A stretch of 64,000 bases of DNA from Ruegeria sp. R14_0 (GCF_017743975.1 NZ_JAGHRC010000007.1:62001-126000), one strand, 5' to 3'; positions 18,669-28,490 are shown, numbered from the stretch's first letter. The notes: generated by a model not told the origin, from the sequence alone. A program made the numbers and translations.

Positions 18669-18965
18669 TCAGCGTCCACGCCGCTTGCCCGGTACTTTCG
18701 ATCGAAACCCGGGTGGGCGTTTGCGAACCCAGTTCAGGAACTTCTCCAGCCGGGGATGGGCACGCAGGGCCTCGACCGTGTTGAAATTGCGGGCCAGTTC
18801 CGCTTCGGTCAGGGTTGCGTGCACCTCTTTATGGCAGATCTGATGCAGCAGGACCGTGGGTCCGCCCTTGCCACCTTTGAGTTTTGGGATCAGATGGTGC
18901 AGGCTGCCAGCCCCATCGGGGATCGGGCGGTCGCAAAGCGGGCAGATCGGATCGCTGTTCGTCAT
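18669..18965 (-). CDS. HNH endonuclease-type protein
   Basis: This 98-residue protein has a zinc-like CPLCDRP pair and a beta-beta-alpha HNH core: LHHLIPKLKGG, then HQICHKEVH with further metal/catalytic histidines. Small HNH proteins of this kind are widespread in Rhodobacterales and their role is unknown. The frame extends upstream to 19286, but that part is antisense to the flavoprotein gene. The ATG at 18965 begins the recognisable protein. It is divergent from the flavoprotein gene. Confidence 0.75.
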   Translation of the reverse strand: MTNSDPICPLCDRPIPDGAGSLHHLIPKLKGGKGGPTVLLHQICHKEVHATLTEAELARNFNTVEALRAHPRLEKFLNWVRKRPPGFRSKVPGKRRGR

Positions 18966-19013
18966 GGCATGAACAAAGTTGCGCCGGGTGGTGCGAAAGG
19001 CAAGAGGGCAGGG

Positions 19014-20198
19014 ATGGCACAGGCATTGGTGATCGGCGGCGGACCCGCAGGCCTGATGGCAGCCGAAGAACTGGCCGCAGCCGGGCACGCCGTTCTGGTG
19101 GCTGAGGCCAAGCCATCGCTGGCAAGAAAATTTCTGATGGCGGGGAAGTCTGGGCTGAACCTGACCAAAGACGAGCCGTTTGAGACGTTGTTGTCGTCCT
19201 ATTCCGAGGCCGCAGACTGGCTGCGGCCAATGATTGCCGAATTCGACGCCGCGGACGTGCAAACATGGGCGCAGGGGCTTGGGCAAGAGTTGTTCACCGG
19301 TTCAACCGGTCGCGTGTTTCCGAAAGTGATGAAAGCCTCGCCGCTTTTGCGGGCATGGCTCGAGCGGTTGGACGCGGCGGGTGTGCAGTTTAGAACGCGC
19401 TGGCGTTGGTTGGGCTGGGATGATGGTCAGGCCATCTTTGATACGCCCGACGGCCGGCAAGGTTTCAACGCGGATGTGACAGTTCTGGCGTTGGGCGGGG
19501 CAAGCTGGGCGCGGTTGGGATCGGACGGAGCATGGGCACCTCTGCTTCGTGACAAAGGCGTGGCGCTTTCGCCATTCGCGCCCGCGAACTCAGCCATTTC
19601 TGTCGACTGGAGCCCGCATATGCAGCCTCATTTTGGCGCGGCGCTCAAGTCAGTCCGCTGGATGGCCGGAGAACTGGAAAGCCGGGGCGAGGCCGTGATT
19701 TCCGCAACCGGGCTAGAGGGCGGGGGGCTATATTCTCTGACCCCGGCCCTACGCGCCGGAGCGGACCTGTTTGTCGATCTTGTGCCGGATGTGACCGCAT
19801 CCGATTTGCAAAACCGATTGGCAGCAAAGAGTTCGAAAACCACAGTGTCACAATGGTTGAAAAAGTCATTGAAACTGCCGCCGCAAAAGATCGCGCTGTT
19901 TCATGAGATGTCAAAGCGCTACGCAACGCCCAAAGGCCAAGAGACAAACGCGCTGAAACAATTGCCGATCTTTGGTGCAGGGTTGCGCCCGCTGGATGAG
20001 GCGATCTCGACTTCGGGTGGCGTACCGCGCGCGGCAATGGATGACGGGCTGATGCTGACCGCATGCCCCGGCGTGTTCTGCGCGGGCGAGATGCTGGATT
20101 GGGAGGCTCCGACCGGGGGCTATTTGCTGACCGCTTGTCTGGCAACGGGGCGTTGGGCCGGGCGTAACGCCGCGGCTTGGTTGGATCGGACCGCCTAG
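19014..20198 (+). CDS. HI0933-family flavoprotein (NAD(P)/FAD-dependent oxidoreductase)
   Basis: The protein (394 residues from the ATG at 19014) opens with the dinucleotide motif VIGGGPAGLMAAEELA and contains KFLMAGKSGLNLT and a C-terminal GEMLDWEAPTGGYLL block typical of the HI0933/BaiN-like family (TIGR03862 type). The reaction is not established for this subgroup. An in-frame ATG at 18969 would add 15 basic residues; AGAGGG five bases before 19014 favours the shorter start. Its stop overlaps that of holA by four bases. Confidence 0.82.
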   Translation: MAQALVIGGGPAGLMAAEELAAAGHAVLVAEAKPSLARKFLMAGKSGLNLTKDEPFETLLSSYSEAADWLRPMIAEFDAADVQTWAQGLGQELFTGSTGRVFPKVMKASPLLRAWLERLDAAGVQFRTRWRWLGWDDGQAIFDTPDGRQGFNADVTVLALGGASWARLGSDGAWAPLLRDKGVALSPFAPANSAISVDWSPHMQPHFGAALKSVRWMAGELESRGEAVISATGLEGGGLYSLTPALRAGADLFVDLVPDVTASDLQNRLAAKSSKTTVSQWLKKSLKLPPQKIALFHEMSKRYATPKGQETNALKQLPIFGAGLRPLDEAISTSGGVPRAAMDDGLMLTACPGVFCAGEMLDWEAPTGGYLLTACLATGRWAGRNAAAWLDRTA

Positions 20199-21223
20199 CG
20201 TGTGCGCGCCAGCATCGCCAGCCGGATCATTGCCCGTTCAACCAAGGCCATCGCGGGTGCTGTTTGCCCCGCAGAACGCAGCGACAGATCTGTGTCTGTG
20301 AGCACGGTTAAAGCGGTTTGCAATTTCGGCGCGCCCCATCCCTGCGCCTGACGCAGAATGCGGTCGCGACGCTTGCCGTAGACCGGCGGGCGCAGCTTGC
20401 CGATTCCCTGTGCCGCTCCTCCGGGGTCGGAGGCGCAGGCATAAAGTGTCCGAAAATGTCGAGTCGCGCCGATACAAAAGCTGACCGCATTGGTACCTTG
20501 CGATTGCAGGCGCCGGATCAGCGGACCGATCTCACCCGCGCGGCCCTCGGCGACCACGTTCAGAACGTCATCCAATGCGGCTTCGGTCGAGCGAGGGGCG
20601 CAGGCTTCGATATCTTCGATCGTCAGTTCCGAACTGTCCCCGCGTTTGTAAAGCGACAGCTTCTCAATGGTTTGAGTGAAATCACCAGGGCTGATTCCGG
20701 TCGCCAGTTCGGAAATCGCCGACATCGAGTCGCGCGGGATATTCTGTAAACCGGCCTCGGACAGAATCCGTTCCACCTCGGCGCGCGATGGAGGGTCGTC
20801 ATAGATTCCGACTGCATAAGCCGAAGGGTGTGTCTCGAACGCTTTGCGGATTTTTGAACTGGGTTTGAGCTGCCCTGCCGTCACGATGATTTGGGCGTCG
20901 CCGGGGACCCAATCCTCCAAAGCGGCCAGAATCGCAGGTGCGGCTGTGTCGGTTGTGTCTTCAACAAATACCGCGCGCGGGCCGGGAAAGAAGCCGACCG
21001 CCTTAACCGCATCCAGCAACAAGGCGGGATCACCTCGCAAGTCGGCCCCGGGCAGCCGGGTCAAACGCATTTCCTCTTCGGCATTTGCGCCCAGCAAGGC
21101 GGCCAGGACCTGCTGCCGCTTTAACGCGACCCGCATCGCATCTGCGCCGTAAATCAGCAGCCCCGTCTTGTCCGCATCGGGTTTTGAGAAATACCCATCG
21201 GCCTCGCGCGGGCTCAGCTTCAT
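20195..21223 (-). CDS. holA: DNA polymerase III delta subunit
   Basis: HolA is the clamp-loader subunit that opens the sliding clamp. The 342-residue protein has the expected length, the N-terminal LLIYGADAMRVALKR segment in place of a true P-loop, and the helical C-terminal collar domain. It overlaps lptE by four bases (ATGA), in the leuS > lptE > holA order seen widely in proteobacteria. Confidence 0.88.
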   Translation of the reverse strand: MKLSPREADGYFSKPDADKTGLLIYGADAMRVALKRQQVLAALLGANAEEEMRLTRLPGADLRGDPALLLDAVKAVGFFPGPRAVFVEDTTDTAAPAILAALEDWVPGDAQIIVTAGQLKPSSKIRKAFETHPSAYAVGIYDDPPSRAEVERILSEAGLQNIPRDSMSAISELATGISPGDFTQTIEKLSLYKRGDSSELTIEDIEACAPRSTEAALDDVLNVVAEGRAGEIGPLIRRLQSQGTNAVSFCIGATRHFRTLYACASDPGGAAQGIGKLRPPVYGKRRDRILRQAQGWGAPKLQTALTVLTDTDLSLRSAGQTAPAMALVERAMIRLAMLARTR

Positions 21224-21711
21224 GCGGAAAGGCCCGGTGTGGCGTATAGGCGGGTGATGATCTGGTCTGACAACAGCACCATCAGGCGCTCGGTCGCGTC
21301 GCGTTCACTGGCCAGAGTCGACACAGTGGACCCCGCAGCGGAGTATCCCACGAAATCGGTGACCGTGCCCGAAGCAAGAATCTGCCCGGTTGCGTTCGAC
21401 CTAAGCGCATAGTTCGCCGTTCCATTGATCGTCAGACGGTTCGTTTCGTTCGTGGTGGTGATCGCCGCCGCCACCGTTGAGGTCGAAACCGAAACGTCGA
21501 GGTTGTATTCGCTGCCGGAAGTCGCGCTGCGTCCCAGCTTTTGTTCCAAATCTTCGACCAGAAGGTAGCTGGTGACAGTGTTCGGTTCAGACACGGCCAC
21601 GCGGCCAAAAAGCGCCGAGCCTGCTCCGCCCGGAGCGTACACAGGCTCAAACCCGCAGGCGGCAAGCGCCAGCGGCATCAGCAACAGGGTTCTTCGATCA
21701 AACGACGACAT
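21220..21711 (-). CDS. lptE: LPS-assembly lipoprotein LptE
   Basis: LptE plugs the LptD barrel that inserts lipopolysaccharide in the outer membrane. The 163-residue protein has a lipoprotein signal with the lipobox LAAC (Cys19) followed by GFEPVYAP, a hallmark of LptE, and an alpha/beta body. It overlaps leuS upstream by 14 bases and holA downstream by four, so all three are probably translated as one operon. Confidence 0.88.
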   Translation of the reverse strand: MSSFDRRTLLLMPLALAACGFEPVYAPGGAGSALFGRVAVSEPNTVTSYLLVEDLEQKLGRSATSGSEYNLDVSVSTSTVAAAITTTNETNRLTINGTANYALRSNATGQILASGTVTDFVGYSAAGSTVSTLASERDATERLMVLLSDQIITRLYATPGLSA

Positions 21712-24250
21712 TCACGATCCGGCCCGGTACAACGATCACTTTCTTCGGAGCAGCGCCATCCAGCGCCTTTTGCACAGCTTCGGTGCTGAGCGCGATTTTT
21801 TCAACCTCGTCCTTGGCCATATCCTTGGCAACGCTGATTTCCGCACGGCGCTTGCCGTTGATCTGGATCGGCAGTGTCACGGTGTCGTCGACCAGCATCG
21901 CCTCGTCGGCGACGGGCCAGGGGGCAGTGGCGACCAGTCCTTCTCCGCCCAACAGTTGCCACAGCTCTTCAGACAGGTGCGGGGTCATGGGCGACATCAG
22001 CTGTGCCAGCGTCTTGGCCGCTTCGCGCTTGGCCACGGTTCCGGCCTTGGATTTGGCCAGAGTGTTGGTGAACGCATAAAGCTTGGCGATCGAGGCGTTG
22101 AAGCCGAACGATTCCACACCGCCGGACACATCATGGATGGCTTTGTGCATCTCACGCAGCAGGGTTTCATCCTCGGCATTGGCCGGGACGTCCGAATCGG
22201 CAATCTCTGAGGCGATGCGATGCACGCGGCTGAGGTGCTTGAATGCGGCTTCCGCCCCGGATGCGGTCCACTCGACATCCCGCTCAGGCGGCGAATCGGA
22301 CAGGACGAACCAACGCGCGGTATCAGCGCCAAAGGCCGAGATAATGTTGACCGGGTCGACCACGTTCTTCTTGGATTTGGACATCTTGGCCGAGGGGATG
22401 ATCTCGACCTCGGTGCCGTCCGCCAGTTTGCCGTCGGTCACGTCTTCGGGCAGGTGATAGACCGGGCGGCCATTGGCGTCGCGGGTTTGATAGATCTCAT
22501 GCGTTACCATGCCTTGGGTGAACAACGCATTGAACGGCTCAATGGCCTTTTTCGGCAGATGGCCGGTAATGTTCATCGCCCGCGCGAAGAAACGGGAATA
22601 GAGCAGGTGCAGAATCGCATGTTCGATCCCGCCGATATACTGGTCGACATTCATCCAGTATTCGGCTTCGGCCAGATCGGTCGGGGTTTCAGCACGCGGG
22701 GCAGTGAAACGGGCATAGTACCAAGACGAATCGACGAACGTGTCCATTGTATCGGTTTCGCGCTTGGCGGGCGCTCCACATGACGGGCATGGGGTATCGC
22801 GCCAGTTCGGATGGCGGTCCAGCGGGTTGCCAGGGATTGAGAAGTCGATGGGTTTGCCGTTGCCATCATCATAAGGCAGCTCAATCGGCAGGTTCTCTTT
22901 CTTCTCGGGCACTGTTCCGCATTTTTCGCAGTGAACAACGGGAATCGGGCAGCCCCAATAGCGCTGGCGGCTCAGACCCCAGTCACGCAGACGGAATTTG
23001 GTGACGCCTTCGCCCCAACCGGCCTTTTCGGCGAAATCGACGGTGGCGTTGATGGCCTCGTCGCCGGTGGCCTCGGTCAGGCCCGCGAAATGGTTCACCC
23101 AACGGACTTTTTCAGTCTTTGGCGGGACGAAAGCAATCTTGTCGACCGGCGTGTCATCATCCAGCGCAAAGAAGGTATCGACCACGGGCAGGCCGTATTT
23201 GCGGCAGAAATCAAGATCGCGCTGGTCATGTGCCGGGCAGGCAAAGATCGCGCCGGTGCCGTAATCCATTAGGATAAAGTTCGCGATCCAGACCGGCAGT
23301 TCCCAGTTCGGGTCCAGCGGATGTTTCACGCGGATGCCGGTGTCGTAGCCCAGCTTTTCAGCGGTCTCGATGGCCTCTTCCGTGGTCCCGCCCTTGCGGC
23401 ATTCGGCAACAAAGTCAGCAACTTCCGGGTTTTCGGCCTCTAGCTGCTTGGCAATCGGGTGATCCGGTGAGATGCCGACAAAGGACGCACCCAACAGCGT
23501 ATCGGGGCGCGTTGTGTAGACGGTGATCGGCTCACCTCCGTCCGTGCGTTCAAAGCCAAATTGCAGGCCGCGCGACTTGCCGATCCAGTTTTCCTGCATC
23601 AGCCGCACCTTGGCGGGCCAGTTGTCCAGTGTATCCAGCGCGTCCAGCAATTCCTCGGAATAGTCGCTGATTTTAAAGAACCACTGAGTCAGCTCTCGGC
23701 GTTCCACAAGCGCACCCGAGCGCCAGCCGCGCCCGTTTTCCACTTGTTCGTTGGCCAGAACGGTCATGTCGACCGGGTCCCAATTGACCACAGCGTTCTT
23801 ACGATAAACCAAACCAGCCTCAAGCATATCAAGGAACAGCGCTTGCTGCTGGCCATAATACTCCGGGTCACAGGTGGCGAATTCGCGGGACCAGTCGATG
23901 GAAAGCCCCAGAGGCTTCATCTGCCCGCGCATGTCGGCAATGTTGCCGTAGGTCCAGTCTTTGGGGTGACCGCCAATTGCCATTGCCGCGTTTTCCGCAG
24001 GCATCCCGAAGGCATCCCAGCCCATCGGGTGCAGCACGTTGTGCCCGGTGGCCAGCTTATGACGCGCGATCACGTCGCCCATGGTATAGTTGCGCACATG
24101 CCCCATATGGATCCGGCCCGAGGGATAGGGAAACATCTCAAGCACGTAGTATTTCGGCTTGTCCACCTTGTGGCTGGCAGTGAAGATTCCGGCCTTGTCC
24201 CAGGCTTCCTGCCATTTTGCTTCGATTTCGTTGGCCGAGTAGCGCGACAT
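21698..24250 (-). CDS. leuS: Leucyl-tRNA synthetase
   Basis: LeuRS (850 residues) charges tRNA-Leu. The class I signatures are present: HMGH near residue 48 ([13 protein letters not shown]) and KMSKS near 620. The editing domain lies between them ([15 protein letters not shown] with the threonine-rich region TTRPDTL). The length fits the bacterial enzyme. A hairpin with four T upstream at 24274-24295 separates it from the DUF3576 gene, so it likely starts its own transcript with lptE and holA. Confidence 0.96.
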   Translation of the reverse strand: MSRYSANEIEAKWQEAWDKAGIFTASHKVDKPKYYVLEMFPYPSGRIHMGHVRNYTMGDVIARHKLATGHNVLHPMGWDAFGMPAENAAMAIGGHPKDWTYGNIADMRGQMKPLGLSIDWSREFATCDPEYYGQQQALFLDMLEAGLVYRKNAVVNWDPVDMTVLANEQVENGRGWRSGALVERRELTQWFFKISDYSEELLDALDTLDNWPAKVRLMQENWIGKSRGLQFGFERTDGGEPITVYTTRPDTLLGASFVGISPDHPIAKQLEAENPEVADFVAECRKGGTTEEAIETAEKLGYDTGIRVKHPLDPNWELPVWIANFILMDYGTGAIFACPAHDQRDLDFCRKYGLPVVDTFFALDDDTPVDKIAFVPPKTEKVRWVNHFAGLTEATGDEAINATVDFAEKAGWGEGVTKFRLRDWGLSRQRYWGCPIPVVHCEKCGTVPEKKENLPIELPYDDGNGKPIDFSIPGNPLDRHPNWRDTPCPSCGAPAKRETDTMDTFVDSSWYYARFTAPRAETPTDLAEAEYWMNVDQYIGGIEHAILHLLYSRFFARAMNITGHLPKKAIEPFNALFTQGMVTHEIYQTRDANGRPVYHLPEDVTDGKLADGTEVEIIPSAKMSKSKKNVVDPVNIISAFGADTARWFVLSDSPPERDVEWTASGAEAAFKHLSRVHRIASEIADSDVPANAEDETLLREMHKAIHDVSGGVESFGFNASIAKLYAFTNTLAKSKAGTVAKREAAKTLAQLMSPMTPHLSEELWQLLGGEGLVATAPWPVADEAMLVDDTVTLPIQINGKRRAEISVAKDMAKDEVEKIALSTEAVQKALDGAAPKKVIVVPGRIVNVVV

Positions 24251-24273
24251 GGTGCGGTCCTTCGTGAATGAAA

Positions 24274-24295
24274 ACGCCGGGCATGAACCCGGCGT
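24274..24295 (-). terminator. Terminator between DUF3576 gene and leuS
   Basis: Read on the minus strand, a perfect 8-bp stem (ACGCCGGG with CCCGGCGT, loop TTCATG) is followed by TTTTC. It is placed to end the DUF3576 transcript 23 bases before the leuS start. Confidence 0.65.
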
Positions 24296-24322
24296 GGTAA
24301 TATTGTGATTTTCGGCGGGTGG

Positions 24323-24811
24323 CTAGAGCTTGTTGTCCGCAATGCGCAACTGACGGGCGCGATTCAGGATCGCATCCTCGACCGCTCGCGTCGTTGCGGC
24401 ACTGACCGGAGCGCCCCCGTTGGATTGCAGAGCAACCGACAGAGACCGCGCAGCCAATGCCGGGTCACTTATATGTACGGTTGCCCGGTACGAGCGGCCA
24501 CCACCCGGCGGTGTGCCGTAACCCGTTACAATAACGCCGGTAAACGGATCGACTTCCTGAACAGGCAGAAAGTTCAGGACATCCAGTGAGGCTGCCCAGA
24601 GATAGCGGTTCACATTCACGATCTGCTCGGCATTGCCGCGGTCGAACACATCCCAGATGGTCGTACGCTCGGGATCGTTAAGCTCTCGTTCAGCCGAGCT
24701 GGTGCTGTCTGTATTCAGCAGATCGGGATTCGGTGCAGCACCCCGATTCTGTCCGCAGGCCGACACGGCAGCAGTCATTATGATCAAACCGAAAATCGTC
24801 TGCAGGCGCAT
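24323..24811 (-). CDS. DUF3576 lipoprotein
   Basis: This 162-residue protein has a lipoprotein signal peptide ending in SAC (TAAVSACGQN) and a conserved domain with TIWDVFDRGNAEQIVNVNRYLW and DPFTGVIVTGYG, the DUF3576 pattern of alphaproteobacteria. It should be anchored in the outer or inner membrane facing the periplasm. A GTG at 24832 would add seven residues; the ATG at 24811 gives a normal signal peptide. It is divergent from the porin with a 281-base gap. Confidence 0.75.
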   Translation of the reverse strand: MRLQTIFGLIIMTAAVSACGQNRGAAPNPDLLNTDSTSSAERELNDPERTTIWDVFDRGNAEQIVNVNRYLWAASLDVLNFLPVQEVDPFTGVIVTGYGTPPGGGRSYRATVHISDPALAARSLSVALQSNGGAPVSAATTRAVEDAILNRARQLRIADNKL

Positions 24812-25030
24812 TGTCGACTGGTCCTGTTTCACTTGGTCTACTTTGTTCAGTGTTACTCCTAGACAAGGTCCAGTTCAGCAACAACCCTATTCTTCTTACA
24901 TATGCTGGCGCGGTACGCAGATAAGGCTCCAAATAAGACTGTGGCATCCTTGCACCAATTTGTGGCCAATGCGTGCTGCACGTTTAAGGCAAGCTTGCGT
25001 GAAGGGGGCAAAAAAAGCGAAACGGTTCCC

Positions 25031-25054
25031 GTGCTGAGACATGTGCTGAGGCAT
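25031..25054 (+). repeat. 12-bp tandem repeat in the porin leader
   Basis: GTGCTGAGACAT is followed at once by GTGCTGAGGCAT, eleven of twelve bases identical, 39 bases before the porin start. A partial third copy (GTGTCGAG) follows. It could be a regulator or small-RNA site in the upstream region or leader; no function is shown. Confidence 0.5.
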
Positions 25055-25092
25055 GTGTCGAGTAGAAAAACTTTGAAACCGAGGGAAACAAG

Positions 25093-26112
25093 ATGAAAAA
25101 AGTTCTCTTCGCATCGACCGCTCTGATCGCAACCGCAAGTGTTGCAGCGGCCGACGTACGCTTCAGCGGCTATGGCCGCTTTGGTATTGGTTACCTGGAA
25201 GACCGCACCGGTACCGTAACCAACATCGACACCACAACCACTCCGCCGACCACCGGCACCGCGACTGTCGACACCGACAACACCATCCTGGTCTCGCGCT
25301 TCCGTCTGAACATCGACGGCGTTGTAGAAACCGACGGTGGCGTTGAGTTCTCGGCTCGTGTTCGTCTGCAGGCTGACGAAAACGCCGGCAACGGCGAAGC
25401 AAACGCAGCTGGCCTGAACGGCGCACGCTTCTCGGTCATCTTCGGCGGTCTGCGTGTTGACGCGGGCAACGTTGCTGGCGCATTCGACAACCTGGCAAAC
25501 TACTACGGTAACGAGCCTGGCCTGGAAAACTTCATCGGTCAGTACTCCGGTGTTGACTATAGCTTCCTGGGTTACTCGTCGACCGGTTCGGGTTCGAACG
25601 CTGTGTTCTTCCAGTACGCAGTTGGCGACTTCGCCTTTGGCGCATCGTACGACCAAGCAACTTTCGCAGTTGACGGCGTTCCGCAGGACGGCGACCGCTG
25701 GGACATCAGCGCGACCTACAGCTTCGCGAACGTAACCGCTGCTCTGGCCTACGGTCAGACCAAAGCGAACGTAGCCGCAGCAAGCGAAAAGCAGTCGCTG
25801 ACCGTTCTGACCCTGGGTGCAGAATTCGGTGACTTCTCGGGTACGATCTTCGTCGCGGACGACGATGTTGTAAACGACGCACGCAACGGCACCGCATACG
25901 GTCTGTCGGCAGCCTACAACCTGGGCGCTGCTACCACCCTGACCTTCGCTTACGGTGACGGTTCGGCTGATGACGACCTGCAGCAGTACGGTATTGGTGC
26001 CATCTACGACCTGGGTGGCGGTGCATCGCTGCGCGGTGGTATCGGCAACCAGAAGCGTGGCGACGGCGACAGCCAGCTGCGCGCTGACTTCGGTGCTCAG
26101 TTCAACTTCTAA
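25093..26112 (+). CDS. Outer-membrane porin
   Basis: This 339-residue protein has a signal peptide (MKKVLFASTALIATASVAAA) and a beta-barrel pattern of alternating residues, starting DVRFSGYGRFGIGYLED and ending DFGAQFNF with a C-terminal Phe, the signal for the barrel assembly machinery. It is acidic, cysteine-free and Asn/Gly-rich, like Rhodobacter trimeric porins. Codon use is strongly biased to a few codons, as expected for a very abundant protein. GAGGG lies seven bases before the ATG, and a strong terminator follows at 26136. Confidence 0.92.
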   Translation: MKKVLFASTALIATASVAAADVRFSGYGRFGIGYLEDRTGTVTNIDTTTTPPTTGTATVDTDNTILVSRFRLNIDGVVETDGGVEFSARVRLQADENAGNGEANAAGLNGARFSVIFGGLRVDAGNVAGAFDNLANYYGNEPGLENFIGQYSGVDYSFLGYSSTGSGSNAVFFQYAVGDFAFGASYDQATFAVDGVPQDGDRWDISATYSFANVTAALAYGQTKANVAAASEKQSLTVLTLGAEFGDFSGTIFVADDDVVNDARNGTAYGLSAAYNLGAATTLTFAYGDGSADDDLQQYGIGAIYDLGGGASLRGGIGNQKRGDGDSQLRADFGAQFNF

Positions 26113-26135
26113 GTTGACCTGAACCACAAGGTATT

Positions 26136-26167
26136 AGGGCAGGTCTTCGGACCTGCCCTTTTCTTTT
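26136..26167 (+). terminator. Rho-independent terminator after the porin
   Basis: A 10-bp perfect stem (26136-26145 with 26150-26159) closes on a TTCG tetraloop and is followed by TTTCTTTT, the strongest kind of terminator, 23 bases after the porin stop. Confidence 0.93.
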
Positions 26168-26214
26168 GCGCAGACTTGGTGTTTTTCTGCCGTCAAAGCA
26201 CAGAGAGGAAACCC

Positions 26215-26874
26215 ATGTCGCTGCACGACATTACTGCCCGAATCGCCAAAGCCGAAGCTGCCGCAGGACGCCCAGCGGGTTCGACCAAACTGATTGCCGT
26301 TTCAAAGGTGCAGCCCAACGAACGCGTCGCGGCTGTTCTGGAGCAGGGGCATCGTTGTTTTGGCGAAAACAGGGTGCAAGAGGCCGCGGGCAAATGGCCT
26401 GAATTCAAACAGCGGTTTTCGGACATCGACCTGCATCTGATCGGACCGTTGCAGACCAACAAAGCCCGTCAGGCGATGGAGCTGTTTAACGCGATCCATT
26501 CCGTCGACCGACCGAAACTGGCCAGAACGCTTGCACGGCTGGCTCAGGAATTCGGGAATTGCCCGGACTTGTTCATTCAGGTCAACACCGGAGAAGAAGA
26601 GCAGAAAGCGGGTATCATGCCTGCCGATGCAGACGAATTTGTCGCCGAATGCCGAGACTTGGATTTACCGGTCCAAGGGCTGATGGCGATCCCACCGGTG
26701 GACGAAGAACCCTCACTACACTTTGCTTTGTTGGCAAAGATCGCCGAACGCAATGGCTTGTCAGGCTTGTCGATGGGAATGAGTGGTGATTTCGAACAGG
26801 CCATCGCACTGGGCGCGACCCATGTGCGCGTCGGCTCGGCCATCTTTGGCGCGCGTGTCAGGCCTGAGGGATAA
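26215..26874 (+). CDS. YggS-family PLP homeostasis protein
   Basis: This 219-residue alanine-racemase-fold protein binds pyridoxal phosphate and controls its free pool. The PLP lysine is in KLIAVSKVQP near residue 25. FGENRVQEA, HLIGPLQTNK and LSMGMSGDFEQAIALGATHVRVGSAIFG are family signatures. GAGAGGA upstream supports the ATG at 26215. Its end overlaps the convergent L,D-transpeptidase gene by 17 bases. Confidence 0.92.
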   Translation: MSLHDITARIAKAEAAAGRPAGSTKLIAVSKVQPNERVAAVLEQGHRCFGENRVQEAAGKWPEFKQRFSDIDLHLIGPLQTNKARQAMELFNAIHSVDRPKLARTLARLAQEFGNCPDLFIQVNTGEEEQKAGIMPADADEFVAECRDLDLPVQGLMAIPPVDEEPSLHFALLAKIAERNGLSGLSMGMSGDFEQAIALGATHVRVGSAIFGARVRPEG

Positions 26875-27358
26875 TCAGCCGCGTTCCGGGCAAGACCCGG
26901 CTCGCGATCCAGCGCAGATGGTCGCGTCGAAATGCGATGCAGCCCTCGGTTGGAAAGCCGGGGCGGCGCCATTGATGAAGAAAGATTGCAGATCCGCGCC
27001 CCGGCACGGCGTTCGGCCAGTTCCAGTCGGTGATCAGCACAAGATCATACAACGGGTCCGCGCGCCTTAGCTTTTCGTGGCTGTGGCCGTAAGGTGCGCT
27101 TACCAACTGATTGTACTGATCGTCTGCGCTGTCGTCTGACCATAAATCTCGGGGGCCGATGGGCGTGGCCCACGCGGTCGGGGCCGACAGCCTGTCGGGT
27201 CGAAACAGCATTCCCACAATTCTGTGCACACCGGTGGGCGTTGCCCCATCGCCTTCGCGTTTGTCCCGAGACAGGCCGCCCTTTCCGATAGAGCAGGGAA
27301 AAACACGACCGGCAAAGCGAACGCCACGCTGGGTTAGCACCAGATCATCAGGGGTCAA
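26858..27358 (-). CDS. L,D-transpeptidase (YkuD-type) family protein
   Basis: This 166-residue protein has the catalytic block AIFLHQW followed by PTEGCIAFRRDHL, matching the YkuD His...S/T-x-G-C-x-x-x-R active site; the nucleophile is Cys near 142. Such enzymes form 3-3 cross-links or attach proteins to peptidoglycan. No signal peptide is evident, which is odd for a periplasmic enzyme and is seen in the YkuD-like subgroup of Rhodobacteraceae. Its ATG overlaps the ribA stop by four bases, so it is co-translated with ribA. Confidence 0.78.
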   Translation of the reverse strand: MTPDDLVLTQRGVRFAGRVFPCSIGKGGLSRDKREGDGATPTGVHRIVGMLFRPDRLSAPTAWATPIGPRDLWSDDSADDQYNQLVSAPYGHSHEKLRRADPLYDLVLITDWNWPNAVPGRGSAIFLHQWRRPGFPTEGCIAFRRDHLRWIASRVLPGTRLIIPQA

Positions 27359-28449
27359 AGCAAATGGCCTGATTTCGCAGCCTTGGTCGCCAGGTACCCC
27401 CGGTTATGAGCTGTTTCGCCAACTTTCAGCGGCACACGCTCGGTCACGGCGATGCCCGTCTTTTCCATCATCGCGATTTTAGCCGGGTTATTTGTCAGCA
27501 ACCGAACCGAGCTGAAGCCCAATTCCTTCAGAATGTCCGAGCCCAAACGGAAATCACGCTCGTCATCTTCGAATCCCAACCGGTGATTGGCTTCGACCGT
27601 GTCGAAACCCTGATCCTGCAGGAAATAGGCACGCATCTTGTTGGCCAGACCAATCCCGCGGCCTTCTTGGTTGAGATACAGCAACACGCCGGCCCCTTCA
27701 GTGCCCATCTGCGCAAGCGCTCCGCGCAGTTGCGGACCGCAGTCGCACTTGAGGCTGCCCATCAGGTCACCGGTGAAACAAGCCGAGTGCAAACGGGCCA
27801 GAACAGGTTTGCTGCGGTCGGGGCGGCCGATCTCGACGGCGTAATGCTCTTCCCCGCCATCTTCGGGGCGGAAAACATGCAGGCGCCCGGCCTCGGACAC
27901 TTCCATCGGCAAACGGGCTGCAGCGATGGCGTGCAGAGCGCTGCGATCGGCCAGATGCGGTGCGGCGCGCGTGTGGTCGATACAGGTCAGACCGTGGGTG
28001 GCGGCAAAGTTGCGACCATCCTCAACGGGCACCACCACGGCGGCGGGCAGCAGGCGAGCGGATTTGGTCAGTGCGATTGCGATACGATGCAGGTTGGCGC
28101 TGCCCTGTCTTTCAGTCATCAGGGGGCCTTTCATCGGCGCATTCAGGTCGTCAGACGGATCGGCGACTGCCTGAACCCAGGCGATGTCTGCGTCGGGCGG
28201 AATGATCATCCGTGCCAGATCACCATCATAGGCGCGTGCCTTCAGCGTTTCCGCCCGTCGCACGGTGACGGCGACCACCGGCTGACCTTCGAGGCTGCGT
28301 AAATCCGCGAGTCGCTGCGCGCTCAGAGTTTCTGACGCGATGGCCAGAACGCTGAAACCTGTGTCATCTGTCAGCACCACAGGAACGCCCATTCGCAGAT
28401 CAGCCCGTGCGCGGGCCAGCAATTCCGAAATATCCGGGATAAGACTCAT
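27355..28449 (-). CDS. ribA: GTP cyclohydrolase II with degenerate N-terminal DHBP-synthase-like domain
   Basis: RibA opens GTP in the first step of riboflavin synthesis. The C-terminal domain (about residues 185-364) has the zinc cysteines in CFTGDLMGSLKCDCG, the catalytic NQEGRGIGLANK region and LLTNNPAKI. The first 170 residues begin like DHBP synthase (MGVPVVLTDDTG) but lack its acidic DRENEGD active-site motif. The protein thus looks like a RibBA whose RibB half has decayed. It heads a two-gene operon with the transpeptidase and is divergent from cenR. Confidence 0.85.
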   Translation of the reverse strand: MSLIPDISELLARARADLRMGVPVVLTDDTGFSVLAIASETLSAQRLADLRSLEGQPVVAVTVRRAETLKARAYDGDLARMIIPPDADIAWVQAVADPSDDLNAPMKGPLMTERQGSANLHRIAIALTKSARLLPAAVVVPVEDGRNFAATHGLTCIDHTRAAPHLADRSALHAIAAARLPMEVSEAGRLHVFRPEDGGEEHYAVEIGRPDRSKPVLARLHSACFTGDLMGSLKCDCGPQLRGALAQMGTEGAGVLLYLNQEGRGIGLANKMRAYFLQDQGFDTVEANHRLGFEDDERDFRLGSDILKELGFSSVRLLTNNPAKIAMMEKTGIAVTERVPLKVGETAHNRGYLATKAAKSGHLL

Positions 28450-28490
28450 CTATGTTACCCTATAACGTGTAGGTGTCCTCTAACCTGATC

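Noticed and set aside
18966-19286. Upstream extension of the HNH frame
   Set aside because: It is antisense to the flavoprotein N-terminus, and the recognisable HNH protein begins at 18965.
24859-26127. 422-codon minus-strand frame across the porin
   Set aside because: It is a product of the porin's narrow codon use. It is Val/Thr/Gln-biased without domains, while the porin has a signal peptide and barrel signature.
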